NCBI GenBank assembly: GCA_028532985.1
Contig: JANCIK010000006.1
Coordinates: 186,001 to 250,000 of the forward strand
Length of the DNA: 64,000 bases
Reading direction: 5' to 3'
Origin: Stropharia rugosoannulata
Taxonomy: Eukaryota > Basidiomycota > Agaricomycetes > Agaricales > Strophariaceae
The notes beneath the pieces were generated by a model, which ran no database searches, was not told the origin of the DNA, and worked only from the letters and a program-made list of their open reading frames with translations. Of this stretch, positions 12,863 through 26,252 are shown piece by piece. The stretch's first letter is position 1; every line of letters starts with the position of its first letter. The position numbers and the translations under genes are program-made.

Positions 12863-15800
12863 CTTCGCCCATCCGTATGTTTTCCGCCGATACTTTCCAT
12901 CTGACACGATCTGATGCATACTTACTCGCGCGCATAGCCCACGTCGCACGACAAGCCAGCTCACATCTCAAAGGCTAACCTCACTCCGAAACGACGCAAA
13001 ATGAAACGAAACGAAACGGACGGACGGGGTGTTGACCAATCCCCGACACGATCGTATGTCGTGTACATGTCACCCTATTCTATTCTTTCTCGCTCATAGC
13101 CTGCGCACTTTCCCGCCCAAACTCTACCTAAAACATATCATATCATACCATACCATGCCATACCCTCCGGCGCGCGAGCAGCGGCGGCGTCTTCCCACCC
13201 CACAACGTCCGAGTCCTCTCGAGTCTTTCGAGCCCTTGGTCCAACGGTCCCCCGAGTCCATCCGCCCGGATCCTCTTTCATTTCGCCCGGCTAGACTCGA
13301 CTAGCATGTCTCCGCGCTTTCATAAAACATATCACTTGTGTCATACGGCGCCTGCCGTTTTTCCACCGCCACTTCTTGGTCCGGCGCGACCCGTCGACCA
13401 ATCACAACGCGCGCCGCACGGCCTTGTTCGCCTCCGAACGCGCCGCTGCTCGTCTACCTCCCACCGCCTGCCACGATCTCTGCCCTTCTCGCCCTGCGCC
13501 GCCTGCGCGGGTCATTTGTACGTATAGTACGTACTTCGCATGTATGTATGTTTTTTGGACATGTCATTCCCGGGTTCTCTTCTTCTTTTCTATCTATCCT
13601 ATGTGTTTATTCTTGTTCTTGTTCTCGTTCCACAGTTCTTGACCGCGCGCGCCTCTGATCCGCCGCTCCCATTACGCTTCTTGTTGTATACGGTTTTATT
13701 CTCGTCCTTGTTCTGCTGCCCACACCACATGCACTTTATTCCGTCTTATCCTTCCTTCCTTGTTCTCCCGCCCGGCCATTGCCTCGCTTGCAGACCTTGC
13801 CGCTGCCCCGATGTGATGCCCGGCCCATCTCGCGCTGAGATGCTTATGATCTTATGTTATGTTATGCTATGTTATGTTATGCTATCTTATATTATACTAT
13901 ACTATCTCGCGCTGTTACATATTTGCACACACACCCTGCCGTACGTACCCCTCCCCCACCCAACTTCGCGCGCCGCATCTGGCAGTGAAGTGTTTCTTTT
14001 CTTGAAACGTCATCGATTTCATCTATATCATATCATATCATATCTACGATGGACTAACTTTATTTATGATATTGTCGGCTCGTCCATGCACCGTTCACCC
14101 ACCCACCCGTCCCCCATCGCGTTGACATGCGCCATTCGCCGGTTCCATCGCACGCCAGCTTCAGCACCCACACACTCTAATAATCCGTCCATCTCCATGA
14201 TCTATCCCCCCGGCCCCGAATAGCCTGTCCGCGCATCCATCATCCACATCGACGCACACGACTGACGCACTGTGCCATACCACTCCAATAGGCTCTCTCA
14301 ACCCCGCACCCGCACCCGTCTTCGCTGCAATATATTTAGATTTTACGCTCGTACATACGTACATATGCAGTTGTTCATACATATCGCTTTGACGTTGTCC
14401 CTCGATGTCATGTTTTGTCCGCTTGCTCAATTATTTTTTGCTCTGTATCTGCTTTCGAACTTCCTCGCTTTGTTCTTGTTCTTGGACACCACGTCACGCC
14501 ACGCCACATCTTACCCACCTCTTCGCGCCGCGCCGCATTGCATCGCATTATATACATCGCCATTATCCTTAGATGTCTTGCTTACCTTACCTCCATGCTG
14601 TCTTGTTTATCATATCTTGTGCAACACAATACAATACAACGATTCGACGATCACGCATATCTACCTACCTACCTACCGTACGCGCGACCGTGACATTAAG
14701 ATTAAGGTTTATACATCCAGTACAAGTGCGTACATTACAGAACTATGTTTTTTCACAAACCCATTCAACTCCAACAAGTTCGATCTGATGCCTTCCTCCC
14801 CCGCGCCTGTCCGTGCTCGCTTCTAAATCGGGCTGCCAGCAGGTCCCCGGGCCCCGGGCCCATGGAGCACTGCACTACACTTCGTCGTATGTCATTCCCC
14901 ACGGTTATAGTTACATTGAACTCTCTTGAGTCCACCCCGGACATGTGCTTCTCGGAACCCGTAAGAGGCTCATGTTTTCTGCATTCTGTCTCTTGCGGCC
15001 GGCGGACGGCGGACGGCGCCGAGCAGCTGCCCAGCGGTGGGTCGGTGGGTGCATTTGAACTTTCGGAGCGCCGCGATGATCTTGATCAAGGCCAGTTTGG
15101 GTAGTATTCGTGTTCTTGGTCGCGTCGACGCGGACTCGTCGTCGTTTTTGATCTGTGTAGTTATGAGCTGCTGTGTACTTCTGTGTGATGGTTGGTTGGT
15201 TGTAGTTGTGAGGTGTTCTTGGTTTCCAGTGCAGGGAGTGAGAATATACGAACTGCCTTTTACAAGTTTCAGTGAGAGTCTCTCTTGTCGCTTTTTTACG
15301 CGGCGTACCGCCACAGGAGTCAGCTAACTAGCCACCCATACACCCACACACCATCGCGCTAGTAGGTAGTTGCACCACGTCCTATCCCACTGGGTCATTT
15401 CGCATCATGTCGTGACAGTAAGCATCATATGTACGCTATTCTCGAACAGAATACCCTCCTGCCAGGTCTCGCGCATATTAAGTAAGGTCAAGCCCAGATA
15501 AGACTCGAGGTCCAGGATCTGCCTGTTCCAATCCTTATGTCGGATGTGATGTCGTACACCGCATCAGTCTTTTTATACCAGCGTCACATCATGACATGTC
15601 GTGCCATTCAAATTTCATTATCCTGCCCATCTTCGAACGCACACAGGGCAGATCGCGCAATGTAGGCCTAGTACGCCAGTGGTTATTTGTCAGTGGTACA
15701 GCAGCAATAGTTTGTCTGCATGGATTCAAGTACAGTAGCTTACTGAGTATATTTGCGAAGCCAAGCGCGGACCGGTAGTGCCACGGGCACATGTACGTGT

Positions 15801-18285
15801 ACGCCTCGCGAGTCGCCGCTGGTCTGCAAACTCTCTTCGTGGCATTGACAATGGTTATCTGACATACGGAAATTAAGAGGTCCGCTGGGACCTAGGCTCT
15901 GGACCCGCGCTCCGCGGTGCACTTCTGCATGGGGCATGGGCTTCGAAACGAACACGAATACGAGGGAGGGCAGAATAGAGTATGTATGTGTGTACTCCAT
16001 GTATATGATATCGGCGGGCGTGATATTAATAAGGTTTCGAGGTCGACGACCGTGTGCAGTGCGCACCGGTCCACGTACGAGCGCTGAGCCGGTCGTGGTT
16101 GTGGTAGTGGTAGTTGATGATAATGATATTGTATCTGGATCCAACTTGACAATGAGGACGACTGACAATGCCCGTCGCCCGAGCGGGGGCGGCGGCTCGC
16201 GAGTCGCGAACCATGTCACATTATGATCAATGTGCCCGTTTCCTCGGAAAAAAACTGCGGTATTTCCCGTGTGTCATACGTGTATAGAGTAAGTACGACA
16301 TATCATTTAGAGTGGTATCATATACAAGGTATAAGCGACTCGGACGAGGGCGTCGAGTTAATTCGCCAGGCTTACGTTTAAGCTATGTAGGATCAGGTTT
16401 ATGCGTCGGCGGCTAAAACCAAGGCTCGAGTCGATATCTCACAATCTGAGCTCTGCATATGTATACATACGACATTGATATTGATAAGACCATGCTGGCT
16501 GTGTCACCGTACCATATGTTACTTTCCTGACTGGGACTGGGGATGTAACGACATGCGCATTGCGACATACCCGGCACTTGCAGCCCTCTTTGTATTCCCT
16601 CAGGTCATTTCGTTTCAATTTTATTTAGCCCTTTCATTTCGCTATTTTTTGTTCTGTTTTGCCGGGGCGCTACATACACATGCAGGGCCATATAATTGTT
16701 TTCATTACATATTACGCTCGGAAAAATACGCACTAGACCTGGAATAGTAAGATCTTGGAAGAAGTCACGTATCTAAACATGACTGCGCAGGTCTCACGGG
16801 AAGCAACGCGAAACGATAAGGCAAAGGAGGTTCGAAATAGCCTAATTTCGCATTGCGTATGACTCTTCGGACTGGGTCATTTGATTGTTCGTAGGCTACT
16901 CCAATTTCAAAGCGGTTACATAAGATCTGAAATTGAAAATAAATTCTGGAAAAACTCTGAGACTACATCCAGAATATGCATATACCTAACCGTAAGCATA
17001 TCACATGAACGAGAATTATATACCCAGAAAAAAGGAAGTCTAATTACGCAACGCCCCCGCCCCTCCCCGGCGCTAAAGGGTACTTGCGAATTGCTGACAT
17101 GTCGAGGGAGGCCTCGACTCGGGATTCGGGATGACGTACGTCCGGTATAATAAGCATAATCACCTGTTTTGACATCTCCCGCAGCTAGGCTCAGGTTCAG
17201 GGTTATCAACCGATGACGAGCTCAAGTGTTCCGGTTTGTATTTGTTCCAACTGGCACCGTGCTATGGCACGGTTTGACAACGGTGGTTTTTCTGAAAGGC
17301 TCCGCTGTGTGTCCAGTGGGTTATTGCGTCCGGTACAGCCACGCAACTCTCGGTATACCTGGACTGCATGCATACGCGGCGAGAGAAATGCAAAAAGTTG
17401 CCACCCATCACATTATTCCCAAGTATTATGGTTGGACGATTAACTCTAACTTGAGAACCGGGTGGCCATCTCCGCCGGCTGTTTGCGCCACAACATTACC
17501 ATCGCACGTACGCGTACTCCTTGTTCTATCACATAGTAGAAATCGGGTGACTGTATTCTTTCCTGACAATGCATTGAAAAAGTCACGAAGCGAACAAGGA
17601 GCGCTGAACCTTGAAGTTACAGTCCAAAACACATGTGTTGGTTTGATTAGTTTTAAATCAATTCAGGATCAGTGATGGAATGATCCATACATACAGAAAG
17701 AGCTGAGGAGCACGCACTGGTTCGGTATCGCGCACGCATTGTGATTTCCATGTACAGATGCTGCGGTAATAGAAACGCGATTCACCACATGGTGCTTGAG
17801 ATGCCTGCCAGTGCGTTGCGTATCCGACGACATATATTCCCTTCCTCCAGTTTGCCGGGCGCAACTGATCGTTACATCCGTTCTGATAGTAGTCTGGAAT
17901 ATCATGGATTTGCAGCCGTTGATCAATTAATTCGCTACTACCTGTGCACATGTCACTTGAGCGTCTACGTCCGCGCTGACAGATATTCTAACTGTCCCTC
18001 CTTTCCGTCTGCCTCGCGGTGTAACATTTCAACAGTCAAGATAGATGTGATCCCGCTCATGTCCTATAATTAATTTCGAAAACAAGACATTGTACTCTCA
18101 GATAACAATATGGTTCAAAGCTTTATATTTATTTCTGTACGTATGTAATCTCCGTGCCGGCTGAGTAGACCATGACCGGATGATCCCAAATCCACTTGGC
18201 CGTCACACATGATATGAAAATGAAAAAGTCTCCGCACACAGCGCTCTATTCCAAACATAGGTGATTGAGATGTGACACTTGCTCC
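12863..18285. other. Non-coding interval, repeat-rich first half
   Basis: No supported gene. 13.0-15.3 kb is pyrimidine-rich on the plus strand with many short tandem repeats and probably includes the 3' UTR of the large finger gene. From about 16 kb on, base composition becomes more AT-rich and simple repeats thin out, matching the rest of the window. Open frames in 13.3-14.8 kb are low-complexity and lack splice-consistent continuation. Confidence 0.55.
13846..13906. repeat. Degenerate TTATG/CTATG tandem repeat
   Basis: A run of five-base units alternating TTATG and CTATG that decays into TATAC-type units at the right end. Confidence 0.85.
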
Positions 18286-18856
18286 CTACGTATAAGCCAC
18301 AACGCTGAGCTTTGTTTTTATCTTTGCCTCGGCCAACGCCCAGGAAGCGATCAAAGCCCCTAATTCTGACGATGTCTCAACGTCCCGAGGACTTGTTGGA
18401 CACATATCTGCCACATTTTCTTGCAAGGGAAATGTACCCGACTCTACAGTCTATCATCAAACTTTCAGTGAGTAAACTTACTATCAAAGTGGGTATGCCT
18501 TCCCGTCTGGACTCTGAAGTGAGGCGCGTGGAAGACTGCTATATGGGGAATCCGAGGGTAATACAACGAATCTATAAATAGAACATTATACTCATCCTTG
18601 GCCTTAGCACTGTCGTCTCCTGCGAATCCTTGAGTATAGGAAATTATGTCAGTTCCAAGAACCTTGTAGATTCTCGTCAAAACAGACATCAAAGACAAGC
18701 GTGATTTTCCCTGATCATACGGACCTTTGTCATTGTTTCGCGACTAGCAAGCGCCATGACAATCGTGTCTGTATCAAGATTGTATAGCATCATATTGAAG
18801 ATGCACTGATCCCAGCCTGGTTCAAAGTGATGTTTGTCTGGCTCGCAACCCAGCTC
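18286..18856 (-). pseudogene. Hypothetical gene with an apparent frameshift (possibly degraded)
   Basis: Read on the minus strand, three coding-like pieces follow each other. A stretch after the acceptor at 18857 encodes a segment beginning ELGCEPDKHH. Around 18745 the coding frame jumps, and the next frame reads GPYDQGKSRL and on to FIDSLYYPR up to a GTAAGT donor at 18481. A last exon at 18286-18419 ends at a TAG. The last junction is canonical and in frame. The jump near 18745 cannot be explained by an intron of normal length, so either one base was lost or gained or the gene is decaying. No start codon with a plausible first exon was found. Family unknown to me. Confidence 0.4.
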
Positions 18857-19107
18857 CTGAGATAATATGAGATAAATCAGTGGTGGCGTATGTAGGGTGT
18901 GTCCATAGGATGATGAGGTAAAATTCAGTAAGTACCGAAACTGCTAGCGAGGGAGCCTATGTGATGCACCATTACTGGTTAGTTCTTTCTCATTCGGCTC
19001 AATCCATCTCAACAGGGAGGATACTTTCTCTATTCTGATTATCATTTACACCGCAGGCTGGTACGATGGCCTACACTTAATACCACTGCGACCTCAACTA
19101 TGAAAGA

Positions 19108-20234
19108 TCAAAGATGTTTCTTCAACCATTCGATGGCAGACTCAAAGGCGCCCTCTTTTGCGGCCTTGCACGCGGGGTCTGACATGTCTCCTCGGACGGC
19201 AAACCCGTGCTTCATGTCTTCAAAATGAACCCTCCTGTAGCCGGGTGGGAATCTCCCCCCGCCAAAAAGTTCGTCTGCTTTCGCTGCAGCATCAGGTGGA
19301 AAGGGTTTATCGAAGGTACACGAGTTGATGAGCAGGGCAGCTCTAGAGGTTGTAGAGTATATCTGTTTTTAAGGCCATGATGTTAGATACGTTGTTGAGC
19401 AGTTATACTGCGTACCTCAAGATCTTCTGGTATCTTGAGCAAAGAAGGATGGGATGCGACCCCGACTTTAATCACATTTTCAATCCCAAGATCGAATACA
19501 TATCGGCCTTAAACTTGTTCCTCAGGAATAGCGAACATTACACCCCTCGTGTTACTCACCTCCAAAGCAGTAGCCTGTTGCGCCGAAACTCGTCACTCCT
19601 TGTTCTTTGAGAGCGTTGACGACCTTATCTACGATAGGTCGTGTAGTTTCCTGAGTGTGATTCTGCAGCCATTTCCCCAGGTCGTATGTCGGCAACAATT
19701 CATGATGTATGGAAGGATGAAGTGCTTCCTTTGGTAATGGGTCTCCATTGAAGTAGTCAAGTGCGTAAACCTGTATCCGCAGGCAGAACAGCAGTCGGCA
19801 TTACTGTGAAAATTACAGTTATAACGCAGTACATGCCTTAAAACCTTGTTCAGCAAATTCGTCAGCAAGTAACTATCATTTAGACATATCAGTCAAGCCA
19901 ATTTATTATATCGCAGGCCGACACTACCTGGGCGTTTATGTGCTGAGGTCCAAGGGCATCGGCCAAGTACAGAACAGCCTTGTCCTTAGCGTACTCCTGC
20001 TCAGGCGTAGCAACATAGGTGTCAACACCGCCTATCTGTTCCCATTTCCCTGTTTGACCCGTGAATACTAATGTTTAGATTTTCAAGCATTGCAAGTTAC
20101 ACACCTTTGGGGGTGCCTTCATGGGTGACGCCTACGAAAGTACAACAGTTCAATGTCAAGGTAAGGAATCAGAAACAAATCGTGGCCACCTGAAAGTTTC
20201 ACCAACCTTCGATGCACTGCTCGCACAGACTCAT
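19108..20234 (-). CDS. Dienelactone hydrolase family protein, 262 aa
   Basis: Seven exons (20234-20207, 20131-20105, 20067-19928, 19872-19837, 19770-19560, 19507-19416, 19362-19108) give one 262-aa protein, about the usual length of this alpha/beta-hydrolase family. It begins [10 protein letters not shown], a common start in fungal members. The nucleophile Cys145 sits in GYCFGG and the catalytic His230 in KHGFAVRGD; the acid is probably an Asp near residues 196-202. Such enzymes open lactone rings and related esters, for example in aromatic breakdown; the real substrate is unknown. Intron 4 starts with GC instead of GT (AAG|GCATGT). All catalytic segments are intact. Confidence 0.88.
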
Positions 20235-20557
20235 TCTTGCTTTACAGATACTTATGTCTTTAGTTTAATGGGTAGTATGATGCGAAGTGCCGTCTGACTT
20301 TAAATATTCAAATATGACTCGAAGCGCCCTTGCGCGTCGCCATGGACGCGTCATGCCACAAGGCACAAGGTCGCCGACTACGGATCAGAACCCATATTAG
20401 GTAATGTTTCGGCGCATCCTGGCGCAACTCCGACGGGCAACGCTACTACTTGTACTCACTCCACCACCTTGGCCAAACTTTGGCTACCCTAAGGTACCTG
20501 AAATACGTAGGCCGAACAGTCCACGCTATCACTTGTATGACATATATTGTAGAGCTG
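20235..20557. other. Short intergenic gap
   Basis: This gap separates the start of the hydrolase gene from the stop of the membrane-protein gene, both on the minus strand. It should hold the hydrolase promoter and the neighbour's 3' end. No clear TATA box seen. Confidence 0.5.
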
Positions 20558-21894
20558 CTACTTTGCCCAGTGCTCATCATCTTTGCCAACAGTAGACTCG
20601 ACATCTACGTCTGACCGTTCTGACTTTCCGTCAGTGTTTACCATCGTTTTAGGGTCTGTGTCATTGGTGACGACGAAAGAGCCCTCCTCATGATTACCTC
20701 CCTGTTCAACATCGACGTGATACAGTTCCTCCGTCGTTCGGATGCGATTCGTTGGAATCGTAATAAGCGCCGGCCGAATCCTGCTTTCCGTTCCAGAGAT
20801 GTAAGCACTTGAGATCTCCTTCTCTCGCAGTAAACCAGATTTTGTACGGCGAAAAACGCGGCAAGCCATAATGTTGACCAGAACTATGTTGAGGGTGGCA
20901 AACATAGTCCGCATTGGAACTGGCACAGACTTGTCGAAGTTCATTATCACAGTCACCAAGCTTGAAACCAGTGTAACCCTTTCGCAGATGGACGTCAGGG
21001 ATGAACTGCACAAATGGTAAGAATCAATACTGGACACTCACAAATAGTACTTTTGGCCGTCGAGCAGAAGACCCTTCGTGAATGTTGGAAGGTATCGTCC
21101 GAGCACGGCGACTCTCCATCCATCTTTGAACCCTTGTGCATGAGAAATCCGAACTAGTCTCCACGAGATTACTGCAAAAACAAGAGTGTCATGGACCAGA
21201 GGCGCAACGACCGCGGCGTATACGGCACTTGGTACGTTATCATCTTCACAGTATTTTGTTATCGCGATGTTATCACCCGTTGCCAGAATGGGTACGAGCA
21301 TTGTGCATCCAAGTAGAGCCAGCCAGAGGAAGAAAAAGAAGGCAATTACTAAGGGATTGTGTTCATAGATCGCTTTGACCCGTAGGAAGAAAAGCAGTGC
21401 GCTGAAGCCGAGTGATACGGGATACCAGACATCCGTTATCTTTTCGAACGCAGCGCAATGCCCAGTCGCCGCGGCTGCCAGTCGAAGCTAGGTTGGTAAC
21501 TATAACAGTAATACCGAGCGGAAGCTACGCACTTTCAAAGATGGATGACGAAAGCGCATATCCGAGTGTCCCAACCCTATGTTTGGTGGCTCGATAAAAA
21601 CTACGTTGGACCAGGAGACAAGGTATGCGTACCTCGATCCAAGGTATGCCACCGCACTCAGCTTGAAGCCCGACAAGAAGATAGCATTGAAGTCCCCAGC
21701 CAAATTGTCAAGAATGTCCCAGACAATCAACTGCCACGCGCGTCAATACAGCTCTCCCTGCGTATATGGTCAATCACTATACTCACCCCCAGTGAGGCCA
21801 CAGTAACATACAGAGAAACGGATGTTTGGTAAGCGGAGATTGGGTCAAGGAATGCCAGGGGGGTATCTGGATTCAAGATGGGTGCATCGCTCAT
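20558..21894 (-). CDS. DUF6533-like seven-helix membrane protein, about 376 aa
   Basis: Five exons (21894-21787, 21730-21633, 21576-21533, 21474-21042, 21005-20558) join in frame. The N-terminal part (YVTVASLG, VWDILDNLAGD, LGYALSSSIFE, TGHC, LLFFLRVKAIY) and the late motif MACRVFRRTK follow the pattern of the mushroom membrane family with a DUF6533 domain. Several hydrophobic helices are visible, including VIAFFFFLWLALLG and a pair around YAAVVAPLVHDTLVFAVISW. The last 90 or so residues are hydrophilic and acidic, probably cytosolic. The function of this large basidiomycete family is unknown. Start chosen at MSDAP; an upstream in-frame ATG at 21945 is possible. Confidence 0.8.
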
Positions 21895-23109
21895 GGTAGC
21901 ATGGGACGTCTGAACATACTCCCCCCCTTTTGTATGGTGAATCAAGGGGCATCAAAAAAATTCTCGAAGCGCATAACCCTGACGCTATGTCCATGCGTTT
22001 ATTCTTTATACCGCAACGAATGACATAGCATCTTGCCAACGGAGGTTAGCGTTGAAAAATCTATTTTTAGCTGCATGCACCGAGAGCAAAACAACTGCCA
22101 TTGGTTAGGTCATTGTAAGGCACATTTAGTATTTTCGTGAATTTAATACAAACGAACTATCAATAAATGACAGTTCAGCGGAGACATTGAACCTCTGGTA
22201 TGTACCATCCAATGATAAATCACAGAATGTGAGTTTTCGTCGTTCAAGGTACCGTTGAGAATTTCATTCCCCAATAATATCTAGCGCATCGCGTTGGCGT
22301 CGGGTACGCTGCTTCTATGATGTCTATGCCGTACTTAGAGTCAGCGCTCCGATTTCCTTGGTAATAGCAAAGGAGCGTGTTTTCACACTTGTTTTTCTAC
22401 ACCTCCCATTGCTACATGGAGCCATATCACTGATTGGTATTGGTATCGCATGTAATGAACAACAAACGTCTGTATTTGAGAATTTTACAGTGAGTCTTAC
22501 AGAGTAACATCCAACAGATGTGAGGTGACTCATTCTGAGAATTTCTTCGTCTTCTGTAAAGACCTGATACGGCTTGGATGTTCATCCTAATGCGCATATG
22601 CAAAGAACAGTATATTCAGGGCATTTGTACTAAAGTTGGAAATCGACCTCGATCAGCCCTGTCAGCTGTCAATCAGCACATATCTGCAATAACTCTTCAA
22701 GCAGTTCCGGAAAACAATTCTCCCAAGAGGAGACTGGGCTCGAAGTCCGGGGCTTTCACATACCTTCACATTTATCATGATTTAGGGCCAACATTAATTG
22801 TCGGAGTTTCTTTCGGACTGAGAAGCTGCCATTGAAAGTCGACATACATGTCGTGAGACACGATCCCTCTCTTTTCAGTATCAATGATTAGTCTATCTAT
22901 GTAAGAGTATCATACCCAGGGCTTGGGCTATTTATAATATCCCGCAGTCGAAAAACACACGGAAAGAAGGTTATAAACTAAGATGCCCAAACACTTGCCT
23001 TTATAACGGACCTGCTTCCTTTCACTAACCAGTTCCTCTCTGCAAGAGTAGACCGGCTCCTTTACGCCTTTGAACAAGAAACATCGAGGTTAAAACGCAC
23101 CACACACAT
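21895..23109. other. Intergenic, nothing recognised
   Basis: Divergent promoter space between the minus-strand DUF6533-like gene and the plus-strand 4-TM gene. Short frames here (for example 22324-22533) show no family resemblance or splice-consistent extension. Confidence 0.55.
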
Positions 23110-24210
23110 ATGGCAATCTCGAAGGACTTCTGGGCTGGAGTCTCATGGACGGCGTTCAGTGGAAAAGAGATGTGGGGAACGCACTGGTACCTCCGCCGGG
23201 AGCGCATGAGTAAGTCGATTGTTGTCTTCTAAGCCAATTCGACCTCAAAGATGCTTAATTCTGAACGTGAAGTCTCGTACACGGTGAGAGTTGCCACACA
23301 GCTTGAAGTGAGGAATACTCGAAAGTTAATGGATCGTATCCCATATGTCTATCTTTAGCTTACAATGGTGTTGGGAATTTCGGCTCAGGTACCCATTCAA
23401 TAATTCTTGCTCACGGAACTCGAACTCACCTGGGGGATAGGGCGCCGCGACGTACAGCGTGTTCAAGTACATGTTCCTCCAGAATCACATCGAGGCTTTC
23501 TCAAAGCACGTTGCACACGTGCATAATAACGACATTGAGGCCGCAGGAATTTTAAGCATGGTATTCCCATGTCTGGTCCTTCTGGTGTTCAATGCAGAGT
23601 ATTTCCGGCTTCTCTTCTGGCCTGGATTCGAGCAGCCTCCTTTGTATATTCGCGGAAAGAAGGCGGCCGCACTCTTTTCCACGTTTGGAACCCTTGCAAC
23701 CGTCATTATAAGCACTGTACGCTCACTATTTTGAATGGCTTTGCGTGCCACTTACACGGAATACTTGTTTTAGGTTATTGTTAGTACCCGCTCAGCATCG
23801 ATCACCGGAGTTGATACCGCTACCGAGCAGCAATTACTTGACTTATACTTCCGGCCACCGTTAAGTGAGCGATTGTCTGTTGATTTCTTGTAGAAGAAAA
23901 TATCTTATACAGTGTTCAGAGTACAATACATGGCCCCAAAACATTGCATGGATAGTACTGCTCTGGATTGCTGTTGTAGCAAGTGTAGCAAGGTGCGCGT
24001 ACGCTCCAACGGTGCAGCATGGTCACCCAAGCTGATTACTGTCAAACACGAAGCACCGTCATTCTGCTTCGTAGCCCAGAGCAAGAATTTGCACAAGGGG
24101 CGATCCAAACAGAGCTGCCTAGCGTTGGAGTTTCAGAGAGGGACGATGCTGCCTCTGCCGTTGAAGAGAAGAAAGCAATTGATGTCTCTGCAAGCGTAAG
24201 TCCTGCTTAA
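23110..24210 (+). CDS. Unknown four-helix membrane protein, about 249 aa
   Basis: Exons 23110-23209, 23273-23283, 23359-23388, 23441-23716, 23774-23864, 23920-23982 and 24032-24210 join in frame. Exon 2 is only 11 nt. Hydrophobic segments appear at about residues 40-60, 88-112, 128-150 and 180-195 (LVLLVFNAEYF, LATVIIST, WIVLLWIAVVA). The C-terminal 55 residues are hydrophilic and Glu-rich, ending SASVSPA. The first five junctions are well supported by frame; the last intron (49 nt) is a best guess. I do not recognise the family. Topology suggests an integral membrane protein with a cytosolic tail. Confidence 0.6.
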
Positions 24211-26252
24211 GTCCAATGTCGGTGCTGGTACTTTCAGGGAGTTGAGTGACATGAACACACCACTATATACTATGACCTTGTTACGATTATTTATTTTTAC
24301 GAGCCGAACACGAGCCTTTCTACATCCTTTACTTATGCTTCTCTGATATCTAAATAATTACTGATTCGGAACATCGTGGTAAGACAATTGACATCATGAA
24401 ATTATATCATAGGTATCGACTGTTTTTAGCTTTGAAAGAGCTTCATTAAAGTTCAATAAATGCAAATAATTACCCATTAACTTCTGTAAGCTCCATTTGG
24501 CCGTAATTTGTAAATATGGTTGCTGTGGCGTAGAGCACTATTAGGGCATATTGCACTTTCGTTCCGCTTGGCGCCAAGAACGGATTAGGCGCCCATCACA
24601 GACGCACGCACGCACCGTTCCAGGGTTACGCAGCTGATGTACAGCTCCTTGCCAGCCTCGCACATTAGACATATCCAAATTGACTATACGACTCAGTAAG
24701 GCTGTCGTACCCGAGCGCCTTTCAGTACTGAGTAATGCTGCATTCAGAATCATACATTCAGAACTATTGATTTGCAGTACATCAATTCGTCGACATTGGC
24801 TAGAGTTATGAATTCCTAACCCTAGAAGTCGAGCGATGGAGTTAGTAATGTGTCCATATATCTGATTGATATCGAAAGAGGGCCTGTGGAGCAAAGACGA
24901 AAGCAGATTATGAGCGCTAAAGTCCCAGTTATATGGTCCAGTGCTTAAGCTGTGTAAGGCTGGCGACATGCGTCTACTGGACACTATCGGTGAATTTCTC
25001 GTTCTGGAATGACGTCCAAGGCCCCCTCTACATACTTCGTCCAATAACTATATAATTTATAAAGCAAGCAATTCAGATATTGGCGCTCCATACACCCACC
25101 TGCCTCCAAATTTGATATCTGTCAAGCATCATCGACTTGCCTGTGTCGCACAAGCAGTGAGGAAACCTTGAGCAATTACCCGCTCTTGTCTGAGATGTTT
25201 CTTATATCTGTATATACCAATGACTCGTGAGATTGCTTGCAAGACAGAATGATGCCAGATTCCAGAGTTCTGCTTGCGAAAAGTGGTGGAAGTCTGACTC
25301 TAACTTGCCTAGGTGCGATAGTCGGCTCTGGCCCGCATTCTTGTACTCGGGATACAGTATGTCAAAAATCGTTTCTGAAAGGAAATCCGACTTGATCGCC
25401 TTTACGCACATTTTTCAATCAAATCGCGTCTAACTTGCGGGAGCCACGGAACACAACGTTGGATTTTCGTATGTCTTACAATACTGTATCTCTACTACAA
25501 AAACATGCTCCAGTCTAGCGTACTATTAAGACTCTACTATCTACGCTTTAAGTGAGGTTGAAATGAATTGTTAGTCTATATTTTATTCGTTATTACATCA
25601 TGTTTGTAGAAGTACACCTTGATTCAGCTCTCACGAGCTAACGGGAGTGAAATATCCGAGAATTACGCGGTGTTTTGGTAGCCAGTACTCCGCAAATCTT
25701 TCCACTCTACCTGTGAAGATGTACATAATCTATATTTGAGCTGCGAAACTGGCATATAGTTGAACATATTTCACAGACTGCAGGGAAAATTATGGTTTGC
25801 CATCCTTATCGCAACTTCACAGGATATAATTGTGAACTATTATGAATCCGTCCGCTGAACAGTCTCCACAGAAGCCCGTGTCCTCGGGGGAATAGCCGAG
25901 TCCTATCGTCATTCGCTGAAGAGAGCTGTTGAATTAGCATGGTCAGAAGTAATATATATAATTATACCAAGAGGGTATTTTCGTGCCTTCCATTAAGCGT
26001 TAGCACCTCTCATTGATACACGGAGATCGCATTACACGTCCCCGAGTCCGACTGATGCCAACCAATAGGCTTGCGCCAATCCTGATGCGCAATTTCTATT
26101 GGCGCGAAGCACGGTGAGTCCGATAACTGTTTTTACGACTTGCAGGACATAACAAAACTCCCGAATTTTTGTGAGTGGATGGATATAAATTCAGCTTTGT
26201 TTCCTGTGGGTTAGAGTCCACAAACCCACCGGTCTATGAACACCAACCCGCA
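24211..26252. other. Intergenic, nothing recognised
   Basis: AT-richer DNA with one 167-codon open frame on the minus strand (24541-25044) that has no family resemblance. The right end contains the promoter of the first GMC oxidoreductase. Confidence 0.5.
26184..26189 (+). promoter_or_regulatory. TATA box of GMC oxidoreductase 1
   Basis: TATAAA lies 64 bp before the ATG at 26253, a usual spacing for inducible fungal genes with a short leader. The two paralogs have TATA boxes at similar spacing. Confidence 0.55.

Noticed and set aside
13029..14826. Several overlapping plus-strand frames downstream of the finger gene
   Set aside because: Pyrimidine-rich low-complexity DNA gives Ser/Leu/Pro/Tyr strings; no domains and no splice-consistent joining.
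24541..25044. 167-codon minus-strand frame
   Set aside because: No family resemblance, no signal or repeats, no flanking exons; the length alone is weak evidence in this composition.
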